From: CAZNER01 sp964572065
GTDB lineage: Bacteria > Patescibacteriota > Dojkabacteria > JAHIVN01
DNA: 13,405 nt
Assembly: GCA_964572065.1 (NCBI GenBank)
Contig: CAZNER010000055.1
Location: 1 to 13,405 of the forward strand
Direction of reading: 5' to 3'
The notes under the pieces: generated by a model
Database searches by the model: none
What the model saw: the letters and a program-made list of their open reading frames with translations, nothing else
Told to the model about the DNA's origin: nothing
Shown: piece by piece, positions 7,775-13,405 of the stretch
How the letters are laid out: the number at the start of each line of letters is the position of its first letter
Position numbering within the stretch: position 1 is the first letter of the stretch
Position numbers and translations under genes: made by a program

Positions 7775-8806
7775 TTAAGTATCTGAATCTGATTTCCGCT
7801 TTCTGAACAAATTTCTCTTTAACCAAGCAAATAAAGATACCCTGCTTTTTCTATAAGTAGAATAAGAAGACCGAAAATCTTTATAACTAAAAGTTTTTTT
7901 AATATTCCTTACTTTACCTGAACCACTCTCCATTTGATTATCTTTATTAAAACCTTGATTAGACTTTATACTCTCTCTTTCCTCTAAACTATATAAGCCT
8001 CCTCCTTGATATGAAAATACTATTATTAATATACTAATAAGAATCACAAATAAATAGAAAACTTGAGTAGAATTCACACCATAAATATCTATATAACCAG
8101 CTTTAGGCTCGATCTCATCTCCATAATCTTTCAGATAATCAACTACTATTTCAAGCCAGCTGAATATAAAAAAATATAATCCAAAAATTAAACTGCTCTT
8201 CTTTATTTTCTTTAAATAGTTAAATATCAAAATCATAATGATCATTGCTGCTACTTCAATTAATTGCACAGGAATTCTATTGGCATCATAACCAATATAT
8301 TTTATTCCAATAAATGAATCTGTTAATTTACCTATATAAAAGCCTCCTATAAAAAAACCAATAATTTGGATAATCTGCCCAACACATAAAGATACCATAG
8401 CAATATTCAAGTAAACTTTAATATTTTCAATATGTGCTATTTTATAGTAAATAGCAGTAAATAATGCACCTCCAAATAATAACATGGAATAATTAATTCC
8501 ATTGTCCCAAAATTTCAGTATTATCCACGGCATTTGTCTAAGCCATACTCTCTCGGCTCCTGGGTCAAAATAGTATGGGTATATTGACCATGATATTTGT
8601 TCAAATTGATCAAAATTCTGTACTACATAAGACAATCTACCTACAAGAATAGAGAAAATTATATACAAAAACATATAATTGAACACCTTCTCACTCCTTA
8701 CTTTTAATAATTCGCGTTTCCTCCACATCATAAATCCCACAATAAAACCACTTATAATTTGAGAAATTAAAAAAATTGTCATGTTAAAATCTAACATGCT
8801 AGTCAT
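7775..8806 (-). CDS. Lgt-like polytopic membrane protein, probably not a functional diacylglyceryl transferase
   Basis: Lgt adds diacylglyceryl to the lipobox cysteine of prolipoproteins. This 343-residue protein has about seven membrane spans (near 10-28, 42-62, 105-122, 130-153, 182-198, 205-222 and 248-265) and Lgt-like spacing of motifs: LVGRLSYV (54-61), GQIIQIIGFFIGGFYIGK (143-160) and NRIPVQLIE (176-184), which parallel GGRLGYV, the GQ..GRxGNFxNxExxG signature and RHPTQLYE. The Arg and Asn of the signature (R143 and N146 in E. coli) read Gln/Ile and Phe, and the His of RHPTQLYE is Ile. The catalytic apparatus therefore looks lost. A basic cytoplasmic tail (295-343) is unusual for Lgt. 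The ATG overlaps the MFS gene's TGA as ATGA, implying coupled translation. Confidence 0.6.
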   Translation of the reverse strand: MTSMLDFNMTIFLISQIISGFIVGFMMWRKRELLKVRSEKVFNYMFLYIIFSILVGRLSYVVQNFDQFEQISWSIYPYYFDPGAERVWLRQMPWIILKFWDNGINYSMLLFGGALFTAIYYKIAHIENIKVYLNIAMVSLCVGQIIQIIGFFIGGFYIGKLTDSFIGIKYIGYDANRIPVQLIEVAAMIIMILIFNYLKKIKKSSLIFGLYFFIFSWLEIVVDYLKDYGDEIEPKAGYIDIYGVNSTQVFYLFVILISILIIVFSYQGGGLYSLEERESIKSNQGFNKDNQMESGSGKVRNIKKTFSYKDFRSSYSTYRKSRVSLFAWLKRNLFRKRKSDSDT

Positions 8807-10095
8807 ATTTTTCTCTTTTTTAATAAAAATAAAATTATTGCTGAATAAATCAAATCCACAATAACTATTTGTAAAATTGCTACTGATATATTCCCAATTT
8901 CATCGTTAATAAAACCAAATACTGTAGCAACTATTGATGCAAAAGAAGAAGTTAATGCTTGCCATATACCCAATACCCTACTTCTATAATCTGTTTTTGT
9001 TCTTTCATAAATTAAAGCCTGTGCTGGAATCAAAAGAAAAGGTATTGATATACCTATTCCAATAAGACTTAATGTTGCAATAACCTCATCTAAAAATAAT
9101 TCGGACAATATCCCATTTCCTATTGAAATTAAAAACATAAATCCAAAACTAATAGAACTAAAAATTGTTCCCAGCCAAATTAACTTTGGCCTCCTCATAT
9201 TTCTGAAAAATGTATTTAAAGTAACCACACCAGTTAGTAATCCTATTATAATAGGAGCAAAAACAACCACCCCAGCTGTACGAGGAGATACCCCGTATAT
9301 TTCATTTCCAATCCTAAAGACAATAGTAACTAGGATTAAAGCAACTACTTGTAATAAAAACAAATGAATCAGAGCAAATCTTAGTTTCTTATTTTTAAAT
9401 GAATAGATAATCCCCTCTTTTACATCTCTTATAATACTTGGAAATATTTTAAATAGCTTCTTTTCACCTTCTTCTCTCTTAACTGGGGTTTCTTTTACTT
9501 TAACAAATAATAATAATACTGAACTAATAATAAAGAATAAACTGCATACCGCAAATGTCATCTTAATACCAAATATATTCAAAATTAAACCAGATAAAGT
9601 TACCCCCACAGCCATAGTTGAATATACAGTTAATGAAAATAATGAATTGGCAAGTAAAATATACTTTTTCTCTACAAGCTTTGGAATTAAACCTCCTTCA
9701 GCTGGAATAAAAAATTGTAATACTATGGATGAAAAAAGAACCAAAGAATAAGAATACAACAAATTATTCCAACCATGAAATATGGTATAAACAAACAGAA
9801 ATATAAACCTAATTATGTTAGATAAAAGCATTATCTTCTTCCTTTTAACACGATCCGCGACTGCTCCCGCAATAGGGGCAATAAAAAGAGCAGGAAACAT
9901 AGCTAAGTCAATTATTATACCTATACTTGCCGAAGATTGCTTTGCAGAAGATGAAATTACACCTTCATCAGAAAGAATTCCGACCAAAATAGTAACAATG
10001 CTAACTGCACTTTGAGTAATAATCTGAGCAAACCATAAAAATAAAAAGTTTTTATTTGATAATACAAATTTTTGAATTTTTTCTAATTTATTCAT
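8803..10095 (-). CDS. MFS transporter, drug-efflux type (DHA3/MFS_3-like)
   Basis: This 430-residue protein has the hydrophobic pattern of a 12-helix major facilitator. Motif A between helices 2 and 3 reads GAVADRVKRKK (77-87), as in proton-coupled efflux pumps of the DHA3 group that includes MefA-like exporters. The central cytoplasmic loop (about 200-235) contains VKETPVKREEGEKK, and an IFRIGNEIYGVSPRTAGVV stretch starts the second half. The substrate cannot be told from sequence. The C-terminus ends in KKRKI. The gene begins one base after the TAG of the upstream gene and its TGA overlaps the next gene's ATG, so three genes are packed with no space. Confidence 0.85.
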   Translation of the reverse strand: MNKLEKIQKFVLSNKNFLFLWFAQIITQSAVSIVTILVGILSDEGVISSSAKQSSASIGIIIDLAMFPALFIAPIAGAVADRVKRKKIMLLSNIIRFIFLFVYTIFHGWNNLLYSYSLVLFSSIVLQFFIPAEGGLIPKLVEKKYILLANSLFSLTVYSTMAVGVTLSGLILNIFGIKMTFAVCSLFFIISSVLLLFVKVKETPVKREEGEKKLFKIFPSIIRDVKEGIIYSFKNKKLRFALIHLFLLQVVALILVTIVFRIGNEIYGVSPRTAGVVVFAPIIIGLLTGVVTLNTFFRNMRRPKLIWLGTIFSSISFGFMFLISIGNGILSELFLDEVIATLSLIGIGISIPFLLIPAQALIYERTKTDYRSRVLGIWQALTSSFASIVATVFGFINDEIGNISVAILQIVIVDLIYSAIILFLLKKRKI

Positions 10096-10096
10096 C

Positions 10097-10813
10097 CTAT
10101 TTTTTCTTTTTTCTTTTTTTCTTCTTTTTCTTTCTTCTTTTTTTCTTTAATTTATCTTTATCCTCTTTCTTCTGTTTTACTTTGCTAGTATCTTTATTGT
10201 CATCTTTTTCTCTTATTTTCTCATTTTCTTTCTTATCCCCTTTCTTCTGTTTCGTCCTACCTACATCATTAATAGTAGATTTCAGCCTCTCAATAATAAT
10301 TGAAATCTGTTTCTTAAATTGATCAAAAATCTGTCTTAATTTTGACTTACCTTCTATTTTCCCTACCCTATTATCATCTCTCATTATAACCTCCCTTTTA
10401 GCATCTTGGGGCATCCAAGATACATCCATAAACATCTTATGCTTATCATTAGAATTTTCTTTTGGCTGGACGGACATATTTATAGAAATATCAAATCCCT
10501 TGTTTCCATCAAAATATATTGGCTTTAATTCTTTTTCCCCGCTTAGAGCTAAATTTATATAATAATCCTCTTCAAGAGTATGCTCTGGTCGAACCATTAC
10601 ATAAAAAATTAATGCCGGTGGACCAAATATAAAAACAAAAATCGTAAACAAAACAGACGGAATTACAGTTTTATATCTTCGTTGTCCATCAGTGAATACC
10701 CAAATACAAATAACAAACCAAAGAAAATATAAATAAGAAACAATTACAGTAATTATTAGAGAATAATTTATATTCTCATTAACATCAACTAAATTTAACA
10801 AAAATTCTGCCAT
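10097..10813 (-). CDS. Two-TM protein with a long Lys/Arg tail
   Basis: I do not recognise a named family. The 238-residue protein has TM helices at about 18-40 and 50-73, joined by FTDGQRRYK, and then GPPALIFYVMVRPEHTLEE. A two-helix hairpin followed by an RPxxTLEE motif recurs in small membrane proteins of Patescibacteria, as far as I recall. A polar middle region (85-150) contains strand-like segments, followed by a helix (157-182). Residues 187-238 are almost all charged, and the last 16 (223-238) are only Lys and Arg. The tail is expected to be cytoplasmic and could bind nucleic acid, ribosomes or acidic phospholipids (inference). It starts at ATG 10813 with no clear Shine-Dalgarno; the MFS gene follows after one base. 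Confidence 0.65.
   Translation of the reverse strand: MAEFLLNLVDVNENINYSLIITVIVSYLYFLWFVICIWVFTDGQRRYKTVIPSVLFTIFVFIFGPPALIFYVMVRPEHTLEEDYYINLALSGEKELKPIYFDGNKGFDISINMSVQPKENSNDKHKMFMDVSWMPQDAKREVIMRDDNRVGKIEGKSKLRQIFDQFKKQISIIIERLKSTINDVGRTKQKKGDKKENEKIREKDDNKDTSKVKQKKEDKDKLKKKRRKKKKKKRKKKK
10100..10148 (+). repeat. 49-base homopyrimidine tract (homopurine on the coding strand)
   Basis: Every base from 10100 to 10148 on the plus strand is C or T, mostly T. On the minus strand it encodes the terminal Lys/Arg run of the two-TM protein. Such tracts can form triplex DNA, slip during replication and slow translation; they are also error-prone in assemblies, so the exact tail length should be read with care. 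Confidence 0.8.
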
Positions 10814-10860
10814 TTTTTTAAAATAATAAATATAAATAATTTTTAATCTAATCGTGTATA

Positions 10861-11424
10861 CTAGACCCTAGATACATATTCACCACTTTCTGTATTTATA
10901 GTAATCTCATCCCCCTCTTTAATAAACAAGGGTACCTTTAATATATAACCCGTATCCAACTCTGCATCCTTTGTTGCACTTCCGGCTGTATCACCTGCAA
11001 TCCCTGGCCCTGTTTTTCTAACTGTTAACTTAACCTTTTTCGGAAGTTCTATACTAACAACGTCATCTTCCAGCCATAGTGTATCTATTTCTAATCCCTC
11101 AGTTAAAAATTCCATCTGGTCATCAATCTTGCTATTCTCTATAGAGAACTGAGAATAATCATCGCATTTCATAAAGTAAGACCGATATTTATCAGAATAT
11201 AAATACTGAGCTTTCCTATGACTTAAATCAACAGATTCTACCTTCTCATTACTTGTAAAAGTCTTCTCTAAAGTGGCTCCTGATCTAATATTTCTCACCT
11301 TCACCCTCACATTCGCCAATCCTCTACCCTTTTTTATATGTTTATATTTTAATACTAAATATACATTACCTAGGTCTTTAAATACAACACCTCTTCTTAA
11401 TTGTGTACTATCAATTGCTGCCAT
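10861..11424 (-). CDS. efp: Translation elongation factor P with Arg at position 34
   Basis: EF-P relieves ribosomes stalled at polyproline by contacting the P-site tRNA. The 187-residue protein has the three usual domains: the KOW-like N-terminal domain (about 1-65), an OB domain (about 66-128, LWLEDDVVSIELPKKVKL) and a C-terminal OB domain with TGPGIAGDTAGSATKDAELDTG, VPLFIKEGDEI and GEYVSRV. The functional loop reads KKGRG at 31-35, so Arg34 stands exactly where E. coli has the beta-lysylated Lys34, and the preceding Pro is Lys. Arg-tipped EF-P in other bacteria is rhamnosylated by EarP; no such enzyme is in this window. No Shine-Dalgarno is visible; the gene begins 30 nt after the tRNA-Leu and may share its transcript. 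Confidence 0.97.
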   Translation of the reverse strand: MAAIDSTQLRRGVVFKDLGNVYLVLKYKHIKKGRGLANVRVKVRNIRSGATLEKTFTSNEKVESVDLSHRKAQYLYSDKYRSYFMKCDDYSQFSIENSKIDDQMEFLTEGLEIDTLWLEDDVVSIELPKKVKLTVRKTGPGIAGDTAGSATKDAELDTGYILKVPLFIKEGDEITINTESGEYVSRV

Positions 11425-11454
11425 ATAAGTATTAATATCTTAATAAAATAAACG

Positions 11455-11541
11455 TGGGCAAAGAGAGATTTGAACTCTCACTCCCGTCTAAAGGGAACTG
11501 GTTTTTGAAACCAGCGCGTCTACCAATTCCGCCATTTGCCC
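11455..11541 (-). tRNA. tRNA-Leu (anticodon CAA)
   Basis: The minus strand folds into a type II tRNA of 87 nt. The acceptor stem is GGGCAAA/TTTGCCC with discriminator A. The D arm is GCGGAATTGGTAGACGC. The anticodon arm CTGGT-TTCAAAA-ACCAG gives anticodon CAA (reads UUG). A long variable arm has a TCCC/GGGA stem, and the T arm is GAGAG-TTCAAAT-CTCTC. The CCA end is not encoded (CGT follows). It lies between the coiled-coil gene and efp. Confidence 0.96.
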
Positions 11542-11559
11542 CTATTAAATATCAAAAGA

Positions 11560-11589
11560 ATTATACTCGAAAAATTAGTGTAACTACAA
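11560..11589 (-). promoter_or_regulatory. Candidate promoter for tRNA-Leu and efp
   Basis: On the minus strand TATAAT (11565-11560) is preceded by TTGTAG (11589-11584) with an 18-nt spacer. The predicted start is about 12 nt upstream of the tRNA 5' end. The same transcript could run into efp. Confidence 0.45.
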
Positions 11590-11608
11590 ATGAATTATAT
11601 GTTTTTGT

Positions 11609-12109
11609 TTAACCACGGACTTTACCACTTTCTCCCTTTCCAGTACGTTTTTGTCCTTGCTGTTGCCTAGCATTAGCCTGCTGCTGTTTTTGAGCATCTT
11701 GTCTCTTTCGGATCATACCAAGCTGCTTTGTCGCTTGACCAGCTATCTTCATAAGGGCAATCTTAAATTGACGCTTTCGCATTCTTAATTTCTCTGACTG
11801 AGATTCAACTTGATTAAGAGCATCTTTATATCTTTTCAGCTGTTCTCTATAAGCTGTCATTCTTTTCTGATATGTCGGATGATTTCTTAGTTGAGGATTC
11901 TGTTGAGCCTGTGCCTGAAGTTTTCCAATAGCACCTTTTATCTTGCTTATAGCACTTTTAATAGCATTTGCCTTTTGCTGGGTCTGTTCTATACCTTTAT
12001 CTGTTTGTGATATGGCTTCCCTATACTTTGACTGTTTCTCTCTAGCCTGTTGTTTAATATTTTCTGCTGCCTTCTCAAAAGAAGGTGCAGCCGGTCTTCC
12101 TATCGGCAT
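11609..12109 (-). CDS. Basic, Gln-rich coiled-coil protein of unknown function
   Basis: I do not recognise this 166-residue protein. It begins MPIGRPAAP and then is almost wholly helical: heptad-like segments at about 12-70 and 80-140 rich in Gln, Lys, Ala and Arg, separated by a short break at NPQLRNHPTYQ (71-81), which suggests a helical hairpin. The tail (140-166) is Gln-rich and then Gly/Lys/Arg-rich and likely disordered. It has no signal peptide, membrane helix, Cys or Trp, and is strongly basic. The local base composition is higher in G+C than its surroundings (27 of 60 bases at 11641-11700), in part because of Ala, Gln and Arg codons. It lies 29 nt after the small acidic protein and probably shares its transcript. 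No Shine-Dalgarno is visible. Confidence 0.7.
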   Translation of the reverse strand: MPIGRPAAPSFEKAAENIKQQAREKQSKYREAISQTDKGIEQTQQKANAIKSAISKIKGAIGKLQAQAQQNPQLRNHPTYQKRMTAYREQLKRYKDALNQVESQSEKLRMRKRQFKIALMKIAGQATKQLGMIRKRQDAQKQQQANARQQQGQKRTGKGESGKVRG

Positions 12110-12138
12110 AATATTATTTATAAAATAAAAATATAAAT

Positions 12139-12453
12139 TTAACTTCCAATGTAATCATTCTTAAATCTCATGAGTACATCAAGTATTTTTTGTTCTAAAT
12201 TCTCAATAGCTCCAACCAAAAACTCCAACAATCTATTTTGATCCGCACCCTCTTGTACCAAAGCATCAAACTGTTTCTTTTGATCATCTGATAACATTGG
12301 TTCAAAATAGCCAACCAGTTTATCACCAAATTCATTATATAATCTAGAAGATTCTTCCTCTAGAAATTTACTATCAATATTATCCCCTTGTTTTTCCTGA
12401 ACCATCTGCATCATAAATGACATAACGTTGGGGTCCTTTTGTGATAAATCCAT
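12139..12453 (-). CDS. Small acidic helical protein, DUF5663-like
   Basis: The product from ATG 12453 has 104 residues and begins MDLSQKDPNVMSF. An upstream ATG at 12549 would add 32 Cys/Tyr-rich residues with no domain character, and it overlaps the predicted promoter, so I prefer the shorter form. The body is helical and acidic, with FLEEESSRLYNEFGDKL (30-46 or so), LSDDQKKQFDALVQEG, and a C-terminal NRLLEFLVGAIENLEQKI before RFKNDYIG. This layout resembles the small DUF5663 proteins seen often in Patescibacteria, from memory only. No function is known. It is the first gene of the minus-strand unit and pairs with the basic coiled-coil protein 29 nt downstream; their opposite charges would allow an interaction. 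Confidence 0.6.
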   Translation of the reverse strand: MDLSQKDPNVMSFMMQMVQEKQGDNIDSKFLEEESSRLYNEFGDKLVGYFEPMLSDDQKKQFDALVQEGADQNRLLEFLVGAIENLEQKILDVLMRFKNDYIGS

Positions 12454-12499
12454 TATACTAACTTTAAAATTTAAATAAGTATGAACTAGTTTATACTTG

Positions 12500-12527
12500 C
12501 AGTATATAATTTTACATTCACAGTATA
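12500..12527. repeat. Two direct copies of CAGTATA 21 bp apart
   Basis: CAGTATA occurs at 12500-12506 and 12521-12527, a spacing of two helical turns. The right copy is the candidate -10 of the minus-strand promoter (TATACT on that strand). The left copy is also half of a short inverted repeat, TATAC-TTGCA-GTATA (12492-12506). It could be an operator pair or tandem -10 elements. Confidence 0.3.
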
Positions 12528-12549
12528 AAAAAGTAAAGATTTCGTTCAA
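12522..12549 (-). promoter_or_regulatory. Candidate promoter for the DUF5663-like and coiled-coil genes
   Basis: On the minus strand TTGAAC (12549-12544) and TATACT (12527-12522) are separated by 16 nt. The predicted start near 12515 gives a leader of about 60 nt before ATG 12453 and lies downstream of the alternative ATG at 12549, which supports the shorter protein. Confidence 0.4.
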
Positions 12550-12634
12550 TTTGCATACATTTCCGACATCTCAAAATTAACAATAAAAATCTGCATAACC
12601 CCATATAGTAATCAATGATAAAAAATTGATAATT

Positions 12635-12663
12635 TTCTCAAAATCTACTAAGCTTATTATAAT
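12635..12663 (+). promoter_or_regulatory. Candidate promoter for the dockerin gene
   Basis: TTCTCA (12635-12640) is followed after 17 nt by a perfect TATAAT (12658-12663). The predicted start near 12670 leaves under 10 nt before the ATG at 12678, so the mRNA would be nearly leaderless; no Shine-Dalgarno is seen. A 6-bp inverted repeat ATCAAT/ATTGAT (12611-12630) lies just upstream and might bind a regulator. Confidence 0.45.
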
Positions 12664-12677
12664 AATAAAACCTAATT

Positions 12678-13307
12678 ATGAAAAAAACATTTAAAATAAC
12701 CTTAGCTATAATATTCTTGTCTGTATTCGTACTTCTGAGCCTTAAATATATCATTACAATTTATGAACCTGAAGAGGAAATAAAAGAAAAAGAAGAGGTG
12801 GAAGGGACTGATATCGTAATTTCAGCTAATATAAAACTACAATCTATTTCATTAATAGTTTATCCAGAAAAAAGATTTCCCCCAAGCGGTAACTGGTCAA
12901 CAATTATAGATTTTATCGTTAGAAATTCATATGATACTTTAATCTTCCAAAAAAACTTAGCAACCAATAACTTAGGTCACGGAACAATAAATCTCACTCC
13001 AGCAGAAAATATACCCAATGGTAATCATACCGTATATATAAAAGGTATTTCTCATTTAACTAAAAGATATAATAACATTCCATTTAATAATCAACATGAA
13101 AATTTCGATTTTACTCCCTATGGCGATCTACTCGCCGGAGAAACCAATATTGCTAATGATGATTATATAAACTCTTTAGACATATCTACTTTAATCAATA
13201 ACCTTGCTACCGGGGACTATATCAATGACTTAAATCAAGACTCCATAGTTAATTCTATGGATTTATCAATTCAGCTAAACAATTTATATGATGTTGGCGA
13301 TGCATAA
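12678..13307 (+). CDS. Membrane-anchored surface protein with a beta-sandwich and a C-terminal type I dockerin
   Basis: This 209-residue protein has a TM anchor or uncleaved signal at about 6-29, an acidic linker (30-43), a predicted beta-sandwich of about 46-145 (LQSISLIVYP, NGNHTVYIKG) and a dockerin at about 149-207. Dockerins bind cohesin domains and need calcium. The second EF-like loop is canonical, DLNQDSIVNSMD (184-195), with Asp, Asn, Asp, Asn and Asp at ligand positions 1, 3, 5, 9 and 12. The first loop, NIANDDYINSLD (157-168), keeps positions 5, 9 and 12 but has Asn at 1 and Ala at 3. Each loop is followed by a DLS/DIS helix. Positions 10-11 read S-L and S-M, pseudo-symmetric as in dual-mode dockerins. 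It is divergent from the minus-strand genes, and its last 8 bases overlap the next start. Confidence 0.8.
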   Translation: MKKTFKITLAIIFLSVFVLLSLKYIITIYEPEEEIKEKEEVEGTDIVISANIKLQSISLIVYPEKRFPPSGNWSTIIDFIVRNSYDTLIFQKNLATNNLGHGTINLTPAENIPNGNHTVYIKGISHLTKRYNNIPFNNQHENFDFTPYGDLLAGETNIANDDYINSLDISTLINNLATGDYINDLNQDSIVNSMDLSIQLNNLYDVGDA

Positions 13308-13405
13308 AATCAGCATAAAAACAATTACATTATCTTTTATCTTTTCATGCTTAATATTTATATACCCAAAAAATATTAAGGCACAAATTCCGGATGCAAC
13401 CTTTT
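13300..13405 (+). CDS. Secreted protein, 5' fragment cut by the window end
   Basis: An ATG at 13300 opens a frame that stays open to the window edge (35 full codons). The visible N-terminus is a signal peptide: MHKISIK as the basic start, a hydrophobic core at about 8-22, and a likely cleavage site after IKA (residue 28), before QIPDATF. A Cys at 17 lies inside the core and is not a lipobox. The start overlaps the dockerin gene's stop (ATGCATAA, 13300-13307), so the two are translated together. Too little remains to name it; a cohesin or repeat-bearing partner of the dockerin is a guess. Confidence 0.6.
   Translation, partial: MHKISIKTITLSFIFSCLIFIYPKNIKAQIPDATF

Noticed and set aside
10056..10322. 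Plus-strand frame encoding a Phe/Leu-rich peptide
   Set aside because: It is the antisense shadow of the poly-Lys tail on the minus strand.
12454..12549. N-terminal extension of the DUF5663-like protein from ATG 12549
   Set aside because: The 32 residues are Cys/Tyr/Lys-rich without domain character and overlap the predicted promoter.

Overview
This is a very AT-rich bacterial window, coded almost entirely on the minus strand from 12.45 kb down to 0.39 kb, with one plus-strand unit at the right edge. The set of genes suggests a Candidate Phyla Radiation (Patescibacteria) genome: compact operons, few clear Shine-Dalgarno sites, a dockerin protein, a standalone domain resembling the N-terminal part of CPR type IV secretion ATPases, and degenerate LCP and Lgt relatives. 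A lineage such as Dojkabacteria or Microgenomates is possible, but I cannot place it from the sequence alone. UGA is a normal stop here, because three genes end in TGA.

Layout. 1-390 has no supported gene; it is AT-rich and carries one perfect DnaA-box match. 391-4197 is a recombination block in the order yebC-ruvC-ruvA-ruvB, followed by an unknown polytopic membrane protein; ruvC and ruvA overlap as ATGA. A candidate promoter lies just upstream of yebC. 4305-10813 is a cell-envelope run: a two-TM protein with a Lys/Arg tail, an MFS exporter, an Lgt-like membrane protein, an RluD-type pseudouridine synthase with an in-frame TGA, an LCP/LytR_C protein, and the type IV secretion-like protein. 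10861-11541 holds efp and a tRNA-Leu(CAA) 30 nt upstream of it. 11609-12453 holds a Gln-rich coiled-coil protein and a small acidic helical protein. At 12678 a dockerin-bearing membrane-anchored protein is transcribed divergently, and its last codons overlap the start of a secreted protein cut by the window edge.

How they work together. RuvABC branch-migrates and resolves Holliday junctions. YebC and EF-P both act on translation, and EF-P has Arg34 where E. coli has the modified lysine. The LCP, Lgt-like, MFS, secretion-like and dockerin proteins all point to the cell surface.

Most notable points: (1) the rluD gene is intact apart from one TGA at codon 24; (2) the LCP and Lgt-like proteins keep their folds but lack several family catalytic residues; (3) the secretion-like protein ends where the ATPase domain normally begins; (4) there is a dockerin/secreted-protein pair. 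I saw no CRISPR array, insertion sequence or rRNA.
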